Below, piece by piece: positions 1 through 9,395 of a stretch of DNA of 61,267 nucleotides. The notes below the pieces were generated by a model. That model was not told the DNA's origin, made no database searches, and worked only from the letters and a program-made list of their open reading frames with translations. The position numbers and the translations under genes are program-made. The DNA comes from Rubrivivax sp. (GTDB lineage: Bacteria > Pseudomonadota > Gammaproteobacteria > Burkholderiales > Burkholderiaceae_C), in assembly GCA_022842595.1 (NCBI GenBank), contig JALHPF010000034.1:1-61267 (forward strand). Direction: 5' to 3'. How positions within the stretch are numbered: the first letter of the stretch is position 1; the number at the start of each line of letters is the position of its first letter.

Positions 1-1
1 G

Positions 2-2320
2 GCCGAACTTCAGGCCCGTGTGGACTGGGCCGCCGGCGCCACGCCGCGCCTGCAGCTGGCGGTGGCCCAGGCACGGGTGGCGCCGCTGCGGCTGATGCCG
101 GTGCCGGCAGTGCGCGGCGCGCGGCCGCTGGCGCAGTGGGCCAGCCTGGACATGCAGGGCCTGCAGGCCGACTTGCTGGCGCGCAGCGTGGCGGTGGACC
201 GCCTGGCCTTGAGCCAGCCGCAGCTGGCGCTGGCGCGCGACCGTGCCGGCGCGCTCGACCTGCAACGCTGGCTGCGCACGCCGTCGGCTGCGCCTGGGCG
301 TGACCGGGCCGTCCCGCCGCGACCCGCGGCTTCGACGGCGGACCTGGCCGAGGTCACCAGCCCTTGGCGTGTCGACCTCGCCGACCTGCGAGTCGATGGC
401 GGCCGCCTGCAGTGGGCCGACGCCCAGCCGGTACCGGCCGTCGCCCTGTCGCTGCAAGGGCTGCGGCTGCATCTGCAAGGCCTGGCCTGGCCGGCCGGCC
501 CACGGCCAGCCCGGTTCGACCTGGCGGCGCAGCTGCCGGCGGCAAGCGGCCAGGCTGGCAGGCTGGCCGCCAAGGGCACGCTGGCCCTGGCGCCGCTGGC
601 CTTGCGCGGAAGCGTGCAGATGGAACGTCTGCCGCTGCACAGCCTGGAGCCCTACTTCGGCGCCGCCCTGCCGGTGAAGCTGGCGCGCGGCGAGCTGGGC
701 TGGCAGGGGCAGGTGAACGCCAGCCTGCCGGCCAGCGGCGACATCGCCGGTCTGAGCCTCGATGCGCAGGGCCAGGCCCTGCTGGCCGACCTGGACCTGC
801 GCACCCCCGGCGACGCCGCCGCCCTGGCCGCCGGCACCGAAGACGATCAATTGCTGAGCTGGGCCTCGCTGCAGCTCAAGCCGCTGCGCGTGCGGCTGGC
901 TCAGAGCAGTAAGCCGCGCATCGACATCGGCGAGGTCGTGCTCAGCGACTTCTATTCGCGGCTGGTCATCACCGAGCAGGGCCGTTTCAACCTGCGTGAC
1001 GTGCAGGCCGAGCCGGGCGCGGCCGGGGAAGCGCCGGCCGTGCCTGCCACGGCAGCCTCCGCGCCGGCCGGGCTGCCCGTCGAGCTGACTGTCGGCGCCA
1101 CCCGGCTCAACAGCGGCCGCGTCGACTTCACCGACCGTTTCGTGCGCCCCAACTATTCGGCGCAGCTGACCGAACTCGACGGTGCCATCGGCCGTTTCAC
1201 GTCCACCAGCCCCGCCGATCTGGCCACCGTGGACCTGCGCGGCCGTGTCGCCGGCACCGGGCGGCTGGAAATCCGCGGCGCCTTCAATCCCACGGCCAAC
1301 CCGCTGGCGCTGGACATCCAGGCCCGCACCACCGACCTGGAACTGGCGCCACTGTCGCCCTATTCCGGCAAGTACGCCGGCTACGCCATCGAACGCGGCA
1401 AGCTCAGCGTCGACCTGGCCTACAAGGTGGCGCCCGATGGCACGCTGGCTGCGCGCAACCAGATCGTGCTGAACCAGCTGACCTTCGGCGCGGCGGTGGA
1501 CAGCCCTGAAGCCACGAAGCTGCCGGTGCGCCTGGCAGTGGCGCTGCTGACCGACCGCAACGGCGTCATCGACCTCGACCTGCCGGTCTCGGGCTCGATC
1601 AACGACCCGCAGTTCAGCGTCTGGGGCATCGTCTGGAAGATCCTGGGCAACTTGCTGAGCAAGGCGCTGACCTCGCCGTTTGCGCTGCTGGCGGGCGGTG
1701 GCGCCGACGACCTGAGCAGCATCGCCTTCGTGCCCGGCACGGCGCGTCTGGCCGAAGGCGGCGGCGCAGCCATCGACAGGATCGCCAAGGCACTGCAGGA
1801 ACGCCCGGCCTTGCGCCTGACCGTCGCCGGCCACGCTGACCCGGTGGCCGAGAGGGCCGCGGTTCAGGCCGCCGTGGTCGACGCCCGGCTGCAGGCCGAG
1901 CAGCGCCGCGACCTGGCCCGCGCCGGGACGCCCGTCAACGCTGCCGTCAGCGCTGCCTCAGCCAGCGCCGCGCTGCCGGCGCTGAGCGCCGCCGACAGCG
2001 CGCGCCTGCTCAAGCGCCTGTACACCGACACCGCGCTGTCCGACCGGCCGCGCAACTTCATCGGAATGCTGAAGGACCTGCCACACGCCGAGATGCGCGC
2101 CCGCCTCGAAGCTGCGGTGCCGGTGACGCCGGACACTGCGCGTGAACTGGCCTTGCAGCGCAGCCTGCGCGTGCGCGACGCGCTCATCGAGCGTGGGCTG
2201 CCCAGCGAGCGCTTGTTCCTGGGCGCGCCGAAGGTGGCCGTGGCAGTGCCTGCACAGGCCGCTTCGGCCCCCGCCGCGGCCTTCAGCCCGCATGTCGAAC
2301 TGAGCCTGGCAGCGCCCTGA
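2..2320 (+). CDS. DUF748 (AsmA-like) envelope protein, 3' part
   Basis: The reading frame is open from the first bases, so the true start lies upstream and only the C-terminal ~770 residues are visible. The protein has the alternating beta-rich, low-complexity sequence of DUF748 proteins. These are large AsmA-related proteins of the Gram-negative envelope, some thought to act in lipid transport between membranes. The segment around nt 1600-1700 (NDPQFSVWGIVWKILGNLL) is typical of the conserved C-terminal DUF748 block. After it comes an OmpA-like stretch (FVPGTARLAEGG, then VAGHADP), common at the end of this family. No catalytic motif is seen. It ends 90 nt before uvrA and is probably an independent unit. 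The family call is firm; the exact role is not known. Confidence 0.8.
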   Translation, partial: AELQARVDWAAGATPRLQLAVAQARVAPLRLMPVPAVRGARPLAQWASLDMQGLQADLLARSVAVDRLALSQPQLALARDRAGALDLQRWLRTPSAAPGRDRAVPPRPAASTADLAEVTSPWRVDLADLRVDGGRLQWADAQPVPAVALSLQGLRLHLQGLAWPAGPRPARFDLAAQLPAASGQAGRLAAKGTLALAPLALRGSVQMERLPLHSLEPYFGAALPVKLARGELGWQGQVNASLPASGDIAGLSLDAQGQALLADLDLRTPGDAAALAAGTEDDQLLSWASLQLKPLRVRLAQSSKPRIDIGEVVLSDFYSRLVITEQGRFNLRDVQAEPGAAGEAPAVPATAASAPAGLPVELTVGATRLNSGRVDFTDRFVRPNYSAQLTELDGAIGRFTSTSPADLATVDLRGRVAGTGRLEIRGAFNPTANPLALDIQARTTDLELAPLSPYSGKYAGYAIERGKLSVDLAYKVAPDGTLAARNQIVLNQLTFGAAVDSPEATKLPVRLAVALLTDRNGVIDLDLPVSGSINDPQFSVWGIVWKILGNLLSKALTSPFALLAGGGADDLSSIAFVPGTARLAEGGGAAIDRIAKALQERPALRLTVAGHADPVAERAAVQAAVVDARLQAEQRRDLARAGTPVNAAVSAASASAALPALSAADSARLLKRLYTDTALSDRPRNFIGMLKDLPHAEMRARLEAAVPVTPDTARELALQRSLRVRDALIERGLPSERLFLGAPKVAVAVPAQAASAPAAAFSPHVELSLAAP

Positions 2321-2410
2321 TCCGCGCCAGAACGGCGGCAGCCCGAGGCTTGGGCCGGCTTCTAGAATGGCCGGTTGCCCCCCCGCCGCACCCCTGCTGA
2401 GAAGGCTGTC

Positions 2411-5400
2411 ATGTCCGTTGGTGAAACCGTCCCGACCGCCCCTGAGTCCGCCCCCGAACCTGCCTCGGAAGGCAGCGTGGACCCGGGCGAAGGCCTGATC
2501 CGCATCCGCGGCGCGCGCCAGCACAACCTGAAGAACCTGGACCTGGACATCCGCACCGGCGAGCTGACGGTCGTCACCGGGCCCAGCGGCAGCGGCAAGA
2601 GTTCCCTGGTGTTCGACACGCTCTACGCCGAAGGCCAGCGGCGTTACGTCGAGACCTTCAGCGCCTACGCCCGCCAGTTCCTCGACCGCATGGACCGGCC
2701 GGCGGTCGACCGGGTGGACGGCGTGCCGCCGGCGATTGCCATCGACCAGACCAACCCGGTGCGCACTTCGCGGTCGACGGTCGGCACGATGACCGAGCTG
2801 AACGACCACCTGAAGCTGCTGTGGGCGCGCGCCGCACAGCTGTTCGACAGCCAGACCGCGCTGCCGGTGCGGCACGATACGCCGCAGACGATCTACGCCG
2901 ACCTGCTGGAGCGGGCGGCGAAGGCTGGCGACCCGCGCCTGGTGCTGACCTTCCCGGTCGAACTGCCCGCCGACACCACCGCCGAGCAGCAGGAGCAATG
3001 GCTGGCCGCCAGCGGCTTCACCCGCGTGCAGGGCGAACATGTGGACGGCACGCGCAAGATCCTGGACGTGGTGGCCGACCGCTTCCGCGTGGCCGCCACC
3101 GAGCAGGTGCGCGCGATGGAAGCCATCGAACTGGCGCTGAAGCGCGGCGGCGGGCGCCTGACTGTGCACGTGGCCGACGAAGCCAACCCGCAAGTCTGGA
3201 AATACAGCACCGGCCTGCATTGCCCCGAAAGCGACCTGCGCTACGCCGACCCGCAGCCGGCGATGTTCAGCTTCAACAGTGCCTACGGCGCCTGCGACAC
3301 CTGCCGCGGCTTCGGCCGCGTCATCGGCGTCGACCTCGGCCTCGTGATCCCCGACGAGCGCAAGACGCTGCGCAACGGCGCCATCAAGACGATGACGACG
3401 CCGGCCTGGGCCGACAGCTTCGACGACCTGCTGAAGTACGCCGGCGAGGCCGGCATCCCGCGCGACACGCCCTGGAGCCAGCTGACGGCGGCGCAGAAGG
3501 CCTGGGTCATCGACGGCAGCCCGAACTGGACGGGCAACTGGAACAAGCAGTGGTACGGCGTCAAGCGCTTCTTCGAATACCTGGAGAGCAAGGCCTACAA
3601 GATGCACATCCGCGTGCTCTTGTCGAAGTACCGCAGCTACACGCCCTGCGGCAGCTGCGGCGGCGCGCGGCTGAAGCTCGAGCCGCTGCTGTGGCGCATC
3701 GGCACCAAGGCCGATGCCGACGCGGTGCTGCCGCCGGATCAGCGGTTCCTGCCGGTCGGCGCGAAGTGGTCGCGGGCGCAGCTCGAAGCGCTGCCGGGCC
3801 TGAACCTGAACGACGCGATGCAGTTGAGCATCGAGCGCCTGCGCCGTTTCTTCGACGGCCTGTCCTTGCCTTCGACGATGCTCGACGAGGCGCTGAAGCT
3901 GCTGCTGGGCGAAGTCAGGACGCGGCTGAAGTACCTGTGCGACGTCGGCCTGGGCTACCTGACGCTGGACCGCCAGAGCCGCACGCTCAGCGGCGGCGAA
4001 GTGCAGCGCATCAACCTCACCACGGCCTTGGGCACGAGCCTGGTGAACACGCTGTTCGTGCTGGACGAGCCCAGCATCGGCCTGCACCCGCGCGACATGA
4101 ACCGCATCAACCAGGCCATGCTGCGGCTGCGCGATGCCGGCAATACGCTGGTGGTGGTGGAACACGACCCGGCCGTGATGCTGGCCGCCGACCGGCTGAT
4201 CGACATGGGCCCGGGCCCGGGCGAACGCGGCGGGCAGATCGTCTTCGACGGCACGCCCGAGCAGGCGCGCAGCGCCGACACGCTGACCGGCGCCTACCTG
4301 GGCGGCCGCAAGCATGTGGGCAGCGGCTTTCGCAAGCTCGTGAACGAGGCCACGCCGAAGCTGCTGCTGGAAGGTGCACGCGACCACAACCTGAAGAACA
4401 TCAGCGTGGCCTTCCCGCTGCAGCGGCTGGTGGTCGTCACCGGTGTTTCCGGCAGCGGCAAGAGCACGCTGATCCAGGACGTGCTGTATCCGGCACTCGC
4501 CCGCCACTTCGGCAAGGCCACTGAAACGCCTGGCGCGCACGACCGCGTGCTCGGCATGGACCACTTGGCTGAGGCCGTGTTCGTCGACCAGAGCCCGATC
4601 GGCAAGACCGCGCGCAGCAACCCGGCCAGCTACGTCGGCGCCTTCGACGAACTGCGCAAGATCTTCGCCGACCTGCCGATGGCGCGTGAACGCAGCTACA
4701 CCGCCGGCACCTTCAGCTTCAACGCCGGCGACGGCCGCTGCCCCACCTGCGGCGGCAGCGGCTTCGAACACGTGGAGATGCAGTTCCTCAGTGACGTCTA
4801 CCTGCGCTGCCCCGACTGCGACGGCCGCCGCTACCGCAGCGAGGTGCTGGACGTGAAAGTGCTGCGCGGGCCGATGAGCCTGAGCATCGCCGACGTGCTG
4901 GACCTGACCGTGGCCGAGGCCGCGCACTGGTTCCAGGCCGACCGCGAGGTCGTGGCAAGGCTGCAGCCGATCATCGATGTCGGCCTCGACTACGTGCGCC
5001 TGGGCCAGCCGGTGCCCACGCTCAGCGGCGGCGAGGCCCAGCGCCTGAAGCTGGCCGGCTTCTTGGCCGAAGCGGCCGCCAACCCGCGTGCGCACCTGGC
5101 CAAGCGCGGCACGCTGTTCCTTTTCGACGAGCCCACCACCGGCCTGCACTTCGACGACATCGCCAAGCTGATGCGCGCGCTGCGCAAGCTGCTCGACGCC
5201 GGGCATTCGCTGCTGGTGATCGAGCACAACCTGGACGTGATCCGCGCCGCCGACTGGATCGTCGACCTGGGGCCCGAAGGCGGCGAGGCCGGCGGCGAGC
5301 TGGTCTGCACCGGCACGCCCGACGACGTGAAGGCGCATCCCACCTCGCACACCGGCCTGGCCTTGCGCGAGTACGACACCGCGCTGGGCGTGGCCACACC

Positions 5401-8203
5401 GCAGGCCGAAGAGGGCAGGGCGCTGCAGCGCGTGCTGCTCGACGCGCGCCGTGCGCGCCAGGCCGCGGACAACAACATCCGCATCGTCAACGCCAAGGAA
5501 CACAACCTGAAGAACCTGAGCGTGGACATCCCGCGCGGCAAGTTCAACGTCGTCACCGGCGTCAGCGGCAGCGGCAAGAGCACGCTGGCCTTCGACATCC
5601 TGTTCAACGAAGGCCAGCGGCGCTATCTGGAGTCGCTCAACGCCTACGCCCGCAGCATCGTGCAGCCGGCCGGGCGGCCGGAAGTCGATGCCGTGTACGG
5701 CATCCCGCCCACCGTCGCCATCGAACAGCGCCTGTCGCGCGGCGGCCGCAAGAGCACGGTGGCCACCACCACCGAGGTCTGGCACTTCCTGCGCCTGCTG
5801 TGGGTCAAGCTAGGCCTGCAGCATTGCGTGAAGGACGGCGCGCCGGTGAAGGCGCAAAGCGCCGAGAGCATCGCCGCGCAACTGCTGCGCGACCATATGG
5901 GCCAGCACGTGGGCCTGCTGGCGCCACTGGTGGTGAACCGCAAGGGCGTCTACACCGACCTGGCGAAGTGGGCCAAGGCCCGCGGCCACACCCACCTGCG
6001 CGTGGACGGCGAGTTCATCACGCTCAGCCCCTTCCCGCGGCTGGACCGCTTCAAGGAACACACGCTGGAACTGCCTGTGGGCGACATCGTGGTCAGTGCC
6101 GAGAACGAAGCCGAGCTGCGCGAGCTGCTGCGCCGAACGCTCGAGCTGGGCAAGGGCGTGCTACACCTGCTGCACCCGCTGGACGGGCTGGCCGCGGCGT
6201 CCGACGTCAGCCCCGGCCAGTTCGGCGCCGGCATCGGCCAGGTGCAGGTGTTCAGCACCAAGCGCGCCTGCCCCGTGTGCGGCACCAGCTACCCCGAGCT
6301 CGACCCGCGCATGTTCAGCTACAACAGCAAACACGGCTGGTGCGGCACCTGTGTCGGCACCGGCCTGGCGCTGACGCGTGAGCAGCGCCTGGCCTTCGAC
6401 GACAGCCGCCGCGACGACGACAACAAGGGCCGCGAGCAGAGCTTCCCGTCGGAAGAACTCGATGTCGAAGGCGTGGTCGACGAATCCTGCCCCGACTGCC
6501 ATGGCGCGCGCTTGAACCCTTCGGCGCGCCAGGTGACCTTCGAGGACCGCGCTATCCACGACATCGCGGCACTCTCGGTGAACGAGGTGCGCGCCTGGAT
6601 CGCCAGCTTCGAGCTGACCGGCCGCGACGCCGACATTGCCCGCGACGTGGTCAGCGAGATCGCCAGCCGGCTCGACTTCCTGGCCGACGTCGGACTGGGC
6701 TACCTGACGCTGGACCGCGCCGCGCCCACGCTCAGCGGCGGCGAGGCGCAGCGCATCCGCCTGGCGGCGCAGCTGGGCAGCAACCTGCAGGGCGTGTGCT
6801 ACGTGCTCGACGAGCCCACGATCGGCCTGCATCCGCGCGACAACGGCATCCTGCTGAACGCGCTGGCCAAGCTGGGCGCGCGCGGCAACACCCTGGTGGT
6901 GGTGGAGCACGACGAAGACACCATCCGCCGTGCCGACCATGTCATCGACATCGGCCCCGGCGCCGGCCAGCGTGGCGGCCGGCTGGTGGCCCAGGGCACG
7001 GTGGCGCAGGTGTCGGCGGCGGCCGAATCGGTCACCGGCCGGTTGCTGGCGCATCCTCTGCAGCACCCCTTGCATGCGCGCCGGCCGGTGGCCGCAGGCG
7101 AAGCGGCTTTGCAGCTGCGCGGCGCCCACCTGCACAACCTGCGCCAGGTCGACATCGACGTGCCGCTGCAGCGCCTGGTGGCCGTCACCGGCGTCAGCGG
7201 CAGCGGCAAGAGCACGCTGGCGCGCGACGTGCTGCTGCACAACGTGCAGCTGGCCGTGGGCATGAAGCTGAACAAGGCCGGGCGCGACGCCATCGCCGCC
7301 GGGCGTGGCAGCGCGCTGCACGCCGACCTGTGGCCCAAGCTCGTGGGCTGCACCGGCCTGGAAGGTTTCGAGGCGATCGACCGCGTGCTCGAAGTCGACC
7401 AGACACCCATCGGCAAGACCCCGCGCAGCTGCCCGGCCACCTACATCGGCTTCTGGGACGCCATCCGCAAGCTCTTCACCGAAACGCTCGAGGCCAAGGC
7501 GCGCGGCTACGGCAGCGCGCGCTTCAGCTTCAACACCGGCGAAGGCCGCTGCCCGGGCTGTGAAGGCCAGGGCCTGAAGACGATTGCGATGAGCTTCCTG
7601 CCCGACGTGAAGGTGGCCTGCGACATCTGCCACGGCGCGCGCTTCAACCCCGAGACCCTGGCCGTCACCTGGCGCGGCAGGAGCATCGGCGACGTGCTGC
7701 GCATGGAAGTCGACGAGGCGGTGGACTTCTTCGCCAGCATGCCCGTCATCGCCCACCCGCTGCAGCTGCTGAAGGACGTCGGCCTGGGCTACCTGACGCT
7801 GGGCCAGCCATCACCCACGCTCAGCGGCGGCGAGGCGCAGCGCATCAAGCTCGTCACCGAGCTCAGCAAGGTGCGCGACGACATCACGCGCCGCGGCAAC
7901 AAGGCGCCGCACACGCTGTACGTGCTGGACGAACCCACCGTGGGCCTGCACATGGCCGACGTGGAAAAGCTCATCCGCGTGCTGCACCGGCTGGTGAATG
8001 GCGGGCACAGCGTGGTGGTGATCGAGCACGACCTGGACGTCATTGCCGAAGCCGACTGGGTGCTGGACCTGGGCCCCGAAGGCGGCGGCGGTGGCGGCCG
8101 CGTGGTGGTGGCCGGGCCGCCCGAGGCGGTGGTGGCGGTTGGCTCGCACACGGGCGTGTCGCTGGCGCCGGTGCTGGCGAGGCAGGGGGCCGCGGCTCAC
8201 TAG
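2411..8203 (+). CDS. uvrA: Tandem double-length UvrA excinuclease ATPase
   Basis: UvrA recognises bulky DNA lesions for nucleotide excision repair and loads UvrB. A usual UvrA has about 940 residues and two ABC ATPase modules. This protein has 1930 residues and four, with Walker A loops (G-x-SGSGKS) near residues 57, 677, 1049 and 1593, each paired with an LSGGE signature. It is therefore two UvrA units in one chain, a form known in Burkholderiales. The CxxC zinc clusters of the second half are intact (CPVC, CGTC, CPDC, CPGC, CDIC). In the first module the site before the MFSFN motif reads CPES, so one expected cysteine is missing. The ATG at 2411 is preferred over an in-frame TTG at 2375 because GAGAAGG lies just upstream. 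A TAGAAT hexamer at 2363-2368 could be a -10 element. No LexA-like box was seen. Confidence 0.93.
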   Translation: MSVGETVPTAPESAPEPASEGSVDPGEGLIRIRGARQHNLKNLDLDIRTGELTVVTGPSGSGKSSLVFDTLYAEGQRRYVETFSAYARQFLDRMDRPAVDRVDGVPPAIAIDQTNPVRTSRSTVGTMTELNDHLKLLWARAAQLFDSQTALPVRHDTPQTIYADLLERAAKAGDPRLVLTFPVELPADTTAEQQEQWLAASGFTRVQGEHVDGTRKILDVVADRFRVAATEQVRAMEAIELALKRGGGRLTVHVADEANPQVWKYSTGLHCPESDLRYADPQPAMFSFNSAYGACDTCRGFGRVIGVDLGLVIPDERKTLRNGAIKTMTTPAWADSFDDLLKYAGEAGIPRDTPWSQLTAAQKAWVIDGSPNWTGNWNKQWYGVKRFFEYLESKAYKMHIRVLLSKYRSYTPCGSCGGARLKLEPLLWRIGTKADADAVLPPDQRFLPVGAKWSRAQLEALPGLNLNDAMQLSIERLRRFFDGLSLPSTMLDEALKLLLGEVRTRLKYLCDVGLGYLTLDRQSRTLSGGEVQRINLTTALGTSLVNTLFVLDEPSIGLHPRDMNRINQAMLRLRDAGNTLVVVEHDPAVMLAADRLIDMGPGPGERGGQIVFDGTPEQARSADTLTGAYLGGRKHVGSGFRKLVNEATPKLLLEGARDHNLKNISVAFPLQRLVVVTGVSGSGKSTLIQDVLYPALARHFGKATETPGAHDRVLGMDHLAEAVFVDQSPIGKTARSNPASYVGAFDELRKIFADLPMARERSYTAGTFSFNAGDGRCPTCGGSGFEHVEMQFLSDVYLRCPDCDGRRYRSEVLDVKVLRGPMSLSIADVLDLTVAEAAHWFQADREVVARLQPIIDVGLDYVRLGQPVPTLSGGEAQRLKLAGFLAEAAANPRAHLAKRGTLFLFDEPTTGLHFDDIAKLMRALRKLLDAGHSLLVIEHNLDVIRAADWIVDLGPEGGEAGGELVCTGTPDDVKAHPTSHTGLALREYDTALGVATPQAEEGRALQRVLLDARRARQAADNNIRIVNAKEHNLKNLSVDIPRGKFNVVTGVSGSGKSTLAFDILFNEGQRRYLESLNAYARSIVQPAGRPEVDAVYGIPPTVAIEQRLSRGGRKSTVATTTEVWHFLRLLWVKLGLQHCVKDGAPVKAQSAESIAAQLLRDHMGQHVGLLAPLVVNRKGVYTDLAKWAKARGHTHLRVDGEFITLSPFPRLDRFKEHTLELPVGDIVVSAENEAELRELLRRTLELGKGVLHLLHPLDGLAAASDVSPGQFGAGIGQVQVFSTKRACPVCGTSYPELDPRMFSYNSKHGWCGTCVGTGLALTREQRLAFDDSRRDDDNKGREQSFPSEELDVEGVVDESCPDCHGARLNPSARQVTFEDRAIHDIAALSVNEVRAWIASFELTGRDADIARDVVSEIASRLDFLADVGLGYLTLDRAAPTLSGGEAQRIRLAAQLGSNLQGVCYVLDEPTIGLHPRDNGILLNALAKLGARGNTLVVVEHDEDTIRRADHVIDIGPGAGQRGGRLVAQGTVAQVSAAAESVTGRLLAHPLQHPLHARRPVAAGEAALQLRGAHLHNLRQVDIDVPLQRLVAVTGVSGSGKSTLARDVLLHNVQLAVGMKLNKAGRDAIAAGRGSALHADLWPKLVGCTGLEGFEAIDRVLEVDQTPIGKTPRSCPATYIGFWDAIRKLFTETLEAKARGYGSARFSFNTGEGRCPGCEGQGLKTIAMSFLPDVKVACDICHGARFNPETLAVTWRGRSIGDVLRMEVDEAVDFFASMPVIAHPLQLLKDVGLGYLTLGQPSPTLSGGEAQRIKLVTELSKVRDDITRRGNKAPHTLYVLDEPTVGLHMADVEKLIRVLHRLVNGGHSVVVIEHDLDVIAEADWVLDLGPEGGGGGGRVVVAGPPEAVVAVGSHTGVSLAPVLARQGAAAH

Positions 8204-8220
8204 CCTGGTACCCCCCGCCT

Positions 8221-8254
8221 GCGGCCCGCGCGGGATCATCCCGTGGCGGGCCGC
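8221..8254 (+). terminator. Strong GC hairpin after uvrA
   Basis: A near-perfect inverted repeat starts 17 nt after the uvrA stop: GCGGCCCGC plus CGGGAT pairs with ATCCCG plus GCGGGCCGC, with one small bulge and a four-base loop. No T-tract follows, so it is not a classical intrinsic terminator. It lies between uvrA and the AraC gene and may separate their transcription or stabilise the uvrA 3' end. Confidence 0.5.
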
Positions 8255-8282
8255 GCCAACGCTGACCTACCATCCGGACACC

Positions 8283-9170
8283 GTGTCCAACGCCGTCAAG
8301 ATCTTCCAAGGCCGTTTCGGCCGCGTGGCGCTGCTCGACATGAGTGCGCCGCTGGTCGGCCATGCCCACCACCATTGCCACATCCTGCTGAAGGCGGGCG
8401 GAGCCGACAGCGCCTTCAGCGTGCGCGGCGAAACCGCACCGCTCACCGACGACAGCGCCGTGCTCGTCAATGCCTGGGAACACCATGCCTACACCCACCC
8501 GGTGCCGCCGGGTGAACGCACGCTGATCCTGGCGCTGTACATCGAACCGAACTGGCTCGCCGAATTCCAGCGCTCGCTGGCGATGTCGGGCCACCCGCGC
8601 TTCTTTCCGCAGAGCTGCGTGCGCGTGACCGCGGCCACGCGCAAGATCACCGAGGAATTCGTGCTCGAGCTGTGGTGGGCCGACGAAGTCTCGCCCCGCA
8701 GGCTGGAAGAACTGCTGTTCAACCTGATCATTTCAGTGGTCGAGAGCTATTCGGGCTGGCGCGACCTGATGAGCCTGCTGCGCAGCAAGCCCCCGGTGGC
8801 TACCGACCCGCGTATCCGCAAGGCCATTGCGCTGATGCGCCAGGACGTGGGCCGCGAGCTCGACATGGACGGCCTGGCGGCGCAGACCGGGCTGTCGCGG
8901 GCGCATTTCTTCGCGCTGTTCCAGCGCGACACCCAGGTCACGCCGCTGGTCTACGCCAACGTTCTGCGCTTCGAGGCCGCGGTGCAGCGGCTCACGCAGT
9001 CGCAGGAGTCGGTGGGTGACGTTGCCTATGGCCTTGGCTTTTCGGCGCCGGGCCACTTCTCGCGCTTCTTCCGCCAGCACCTGGGCATCACGCCCAGCGA
9101 CTACCGGCGTGTGGTGAACCTGTTCGAGCCGCCGAAAAGCGATGCTGCGCCGCCCGCGCCGGTGATCTGA
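8283..9170 (+). CDS. AraC/XylS-family transcriptional regulator
   Basis: A 295-residue protein has an N-terminal cupin-like sensor (a histidine-rich stretch around GHAHHHCH, followed by strands) and a C-terminal AraC double helix-turn-helix at about residues 180-275. The second helix-turn-helix carries the diagnostic GDVAYGLGFSAPGHFSRFFRQ block. The proposed start is a GTG at 8283, because no other start codon falls in frame between the uvrA stop and this point; the ribosome site is weak. The gene reads toward the furoate-type operon beginning 225 nt downstream. Its effector is therefore plausibly the substrate of that pathway, an inference from position only. Confidence 0.85.
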   Translation: MSNAVKIFQGRFGRVALLDMSAPLVGHAHHHCHILLKAGGADSAFSVRGETAPLTDDSAVLVNAWEHHAYTHPVPPGERTLILALYIEPNWLAEFQRSLAMSGHPRFFPQSCVRVTAATRKITEEFVLELWWADEVSPRRLEELLFNLIISVVESYSGWRDLMSLLRSKPPVATDPRIRKAIALMRQDVGRELDMDGLAAQTGLSRAHFFALFQRDTQVTPLVYANVLRFEAAVQRLTQSQESVGDVAYGLGFSAPGHFSRFFRQHLGITPSDYRRVVNLFEPPKSDAAPPAPVI

Positions 9171-9216
9171 TTCCGCGCTGCGCCCCGGCGGCCCCGCCCG
9201 CCGCCCGCACCTCTTG

Positions 9217-9233
9217 CCCGAGGCTTCGGGTTT
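9217..9233 (+). terminator. Weak hairpin after the AraC gene
   Basis: CCCGA-ggct-TCGGG is followed by TTT and lies 47 nt after the AraC stop. The stem is only five pairs and the T-run is short, so this is a tentative terminator. Confidence 0.3.
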
Positions 9234-9252
9234 GCCCTTGAACGCGCTGAAC

Positions 9253-9267
9253 TGCTGCGTTGCAGCA
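9253..9267. promoter_or_regulatory. Palindrome in the operon leader
   Basis: TGCTGC-gtt-GCAGCA is a perfect 6-3-6 inverted repeat in the 225-nt gap before the molybdenum hydroxylase operon. It could be a regulator site. AraC proteins more often use direct repeats, so the link to the neighbouring AraC gene is only a suggestion. Confidence 0.3.
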
Positions 9268-9395
9268 CGCACATGGCCAGACGATTGGGTCAGCCGCCGG
9301 ACGATCCGGGCTTTCACCAGACGCCTGCGTTAACGCCATGAACCCGGTGCTGTCGAGACTGCGCAAACCGCACGACGACACACCGGAGACCGTTC

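Noticed and set aside
1958..5785. 1275-codon open frame on the minus strand opposite uvrA
   Set aside because: GC-rich third positions create long antisense frames; the sequence is repetitive and unlike any family, while the opposite strand is clearly uvrA. The same holds for the long antisense frames at 6161-7756, 9792-12587 and 13580-15394.
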